64,000 nucleotides of DNA, from contig NZ_NGNR01000004.1 in the NCBI RefSeq assembly GCF_002198115.1, positions 265,011-329,010 of the forward strand, given 5' to 3'. The notes under the pieces are model-generated. The model did no database searches. It was not told where the DNA came from and worked only from the letters and a program-made list of their open reading frames with translations. The DNA is from Robiginitalea sediminis. GTDB lineage: Bacteria > Bacteroidota > Bacteroidia > Flavobacteriales > Flavobacteriaceae. The stretch's first letter is position 1. Each line of letters begins with the position of its first letter. This document shows, one piece after another, positions 62,683-64,000 of this stretch. The position numbers were made by a program, and so were the translations under genes.

Positions 62683-64000
62683 ATGAAACAGTTTGCTCTT
62701 CTCCTCTCCGGTCTTTCTTTCCTCTTCTTCGCCTGTACCCCAACAGGGCAACGGGCCAGTATTGCCTCTCCGGGAGGTATCAATGAAATCGACTTCTTCC
62801 TGAGCCCTGAGGGTACCCCCATGTACCGGGTCCTCCACAACGGACAGGTGGTGGTCGACACCTCCTCCCTCGGCTTCGAATTCAGAGACCAACCCCAGTT
62901 GGGAAGCGGCCTCGAGCTTATGGAGACCAAAACCGCCACCCTGGACGAAACCTGGGAAATGCCCTGGGGCGAGCAGCGGGAGGTGCGCAACCATTACAAC
63001 GAACTTCAGGTAAGCCTAAAAGAAAAAGCGGCCCCGGGGCGCAGCATCACCCTGCGCTTCAAGGCGTATGACGATGGTATTGGCTTTCGCTATGAGTTCC
63101 CCAAATGGGATGGGGTAGACAGCTTGGTTATCATGGACGAGCACACCCGTTTCCAGCTCACCGAAGACCATACCGCTTTCTGGATCCCCGGAGACTGGGA
63201 TATCTATGAACACTTATACAACACTACCCGGGTATCCGAAATCGACGCCCTTTCCAAAAGGGACCACGAGGACCTTGCGGCTACGTACATCCCGGAAAAC
63301 GCAGTCAATACCCCCGTTACCCTGCGCAGCGACTCCGGGCTTCACCTGGCTTTCCACGAGGCCGACCTGACGGATTACGCGGGCATGACCCTCAAGGTAG
63401 ACCCTGAGAACCTATCCTTTACCAGTGAACTGGTGGGCTCCGACAGGACGGGGTACAAGGTAAAGCGCGCGCTACCCTTCCACACCCCCTGGAGGACTAT
63501 CCAGATAGCCGACCGCGCCGGGGACCTCATCGAATCCCGCCTGACCGAAAACCTGAACGAACCCAATAAAATTGGCGATGTTTCCTGGTTTACCCCCATG
63601 AAGTATGTGGGAATCTGGTGGGAAATGCACCTGGGTGTCTCCACCTGGGACATGGAAGCTACCCAGGATATGAATACCTTCGCCACCCTGGGCAAAGAGC
63701 AGACCAGCAGCAAACACGGGGCCACTACGGAAAACACCAAACGCTACATCGATTTTGCCGCGGCAAACGGGTTTGGCGGGGTCCTGGTGGAAGGCTGGAA
63801 CACCGGTTGGGATCACTGGATCGGGTTCGAAGACCGGGAAGGGGTTTTCGACTTTATCACCCCCTATGCGGACTATGACCTGGAGGAAATCACCCGCTAT
63901 GCCCGCGAGAAAGGCGTGGAAATGATCATGCACCACGAAACCAGTGCGGCCCCTCGCACCTACGAGCAACAGTTGGATACGGCCTATGGCCTGATGCGCC
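62683..64000 (+). CDS. GH97 glycoside hydrolase, 5' part
   Basis: 439 codons from ATG 62683 to the window edge. The N-terminus is a lipoprotein-type signal with Cys after LFFA. The N-terminal beta-sandwich (about 25-265) is followed by the barrel, recognised by KYVGIWWEMHLG, SKHGATTENTKRYIDFAAAN, GFGGVLVEGWNTGWD and MIMHHETS. GH97 enzymes are Ca2+-dependent alpha-glucosidases or alpha-galactosidases, as in the Bacteroides SusB protein. The catalytic C-terminus lies beyond the window, so the reaction type cannot be decided. TATTTTTA at 62621-62628 is a weak -7 candidate. Confidence 0.9.
   Translation, partial: MKQFALLLSGLSFLFFACTPTGQRASIASPGGINEIDFFLSPEGTPMYRVLHNGQVVVDTSSLGFEFRDQPQLGSGLELMETKTATLDETWEMPWGEQREVRNHYNELQVSLKEKAAPGRSITLRFKAYDDGIGFRYEFPKWDGVDSLVIMDEHTRFQLTEDHTAFWIPGDWDIYEHLYNTTRVSEIDALSKRDHEDLAATYIPENAVNTPVTLRSDSGLHLAFHEADLTDYAGMTLKVDPENLSFTSELVGSDRTGYKVKRALPFHTPWRTIQIADRAGDLIESRLTENLNEPNKIGDVSWFTPMKYVGIWWEMHLGVSTWDMEATQDMNTFATLGKEQTSSKHGATTENTKRYIDFAAANGFGGVLVEGWNTGWDHWIGFEDREGVFDFITPYADYDLEEITRYAREKGVEMIMHHETSAAPRTYEQQLDTAYGLMR

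Overview
The window looks like a chromosome segment of a marine, relatively GC-rich member of the Flavobacteriaceae (Bacteroidota), most like Robiginitalea. That genus guess rests on recall of protein style and base composition, not on a search. The Bacteroidota signs are direct: promoters of the TTTG-N19-TAnnTTTG type, start codons almost without Shine-Dalgarno sequences (rpsU is the one strong exception), a SprB-like repeat, a TSP3-repeat protein, a GH97 enzyme and the small ribosomal protein THX. I see no insertion sequence, phage, CRISPR array or rRNA gene.

Layout. 1-2.05 kb: 5' part of a large secreted TSP3-repeat protein (minus strand). 2.4-4.0 kb: prfC. 4.1-18.7 kb: the transcription/translation block on the minus strand, read in the order tRNA-Thr(TGT), tRNA-Tyr, tRNA-Gly, tRNA-Thr(GGT), tuf, tRNA-Trp, secE, nusG, rplK, rplA, rplJ, rplL, rpoB, rpoC, DUF3467 protein, GNAT. 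Candidate control hairpins sit upstream of rplK, between rplL and rpoB, and after rpoC. 18.7-20.3 kb: hpf, xerC, rpsU. 20.3-24.4 kb: acyl-CoA dehydrogenase, a ComEA-like HhH protein, and an AGCS Na+/amino-acid symporter with an unusual extracytoplasmic N-terminus. 24.7-27.0 kb: four plus-strand genes, two DUF1538 membrane proteins (UmpA/UmpB type), a PII-like protein and a CBS protein, facing a K+ channel with an RCK domain. 28.0-30.6 kb: PspC-like protein, rhodanese, then marR-nitroreductase-yceI with a probable self-operator.

30.65-37.55 kb: a complete trp operon (trpEGDCFBA) preceded by a Trp-codon leader peptide and an attenuator, and followed by a translationally coupled small membrane protein. 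37.6-45.4 kb: M20 peptidase, ppc, a uracil-DNA-glycosylase-like protein, THX, yaaA, rluD-like, PASTA protein. 45.5-47.0 kb: ddl, coaD. 47.1-51.2 kb: PAS histidine kinase, CheY-like regulator, M14 peptidase lipoprotein. 51.2-53.6 kb: Nudix protein and pyrE diverging from a 7-bp gap, an SRPBCC protein, birA. 53.65-58.44 kb: rsfS-ftsH-LUD-cdsA-psd-acbp, a tight envelope-lipid and proteolysis operon. 58.4-60.5 kb: creatininase-like and sterol-desaturase-like proteins. 61.0-64.0 kb: MscS channel, LRR lipoprotein, and the 5' part of a GH97 glycoside hydrolase.

The most interesting parts are the DUF1538/PII/CBS ion-transport operon, the symporter fusion, the trp attenuator whose antiterminator overlaps the leader stop codon, and the rpsU Shine-Dalgarno sequence in a genome that otherwise lacks them. 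Start codons were often moved inside the longest reading frame; these choices are inference and the reasons are given entry by entry.
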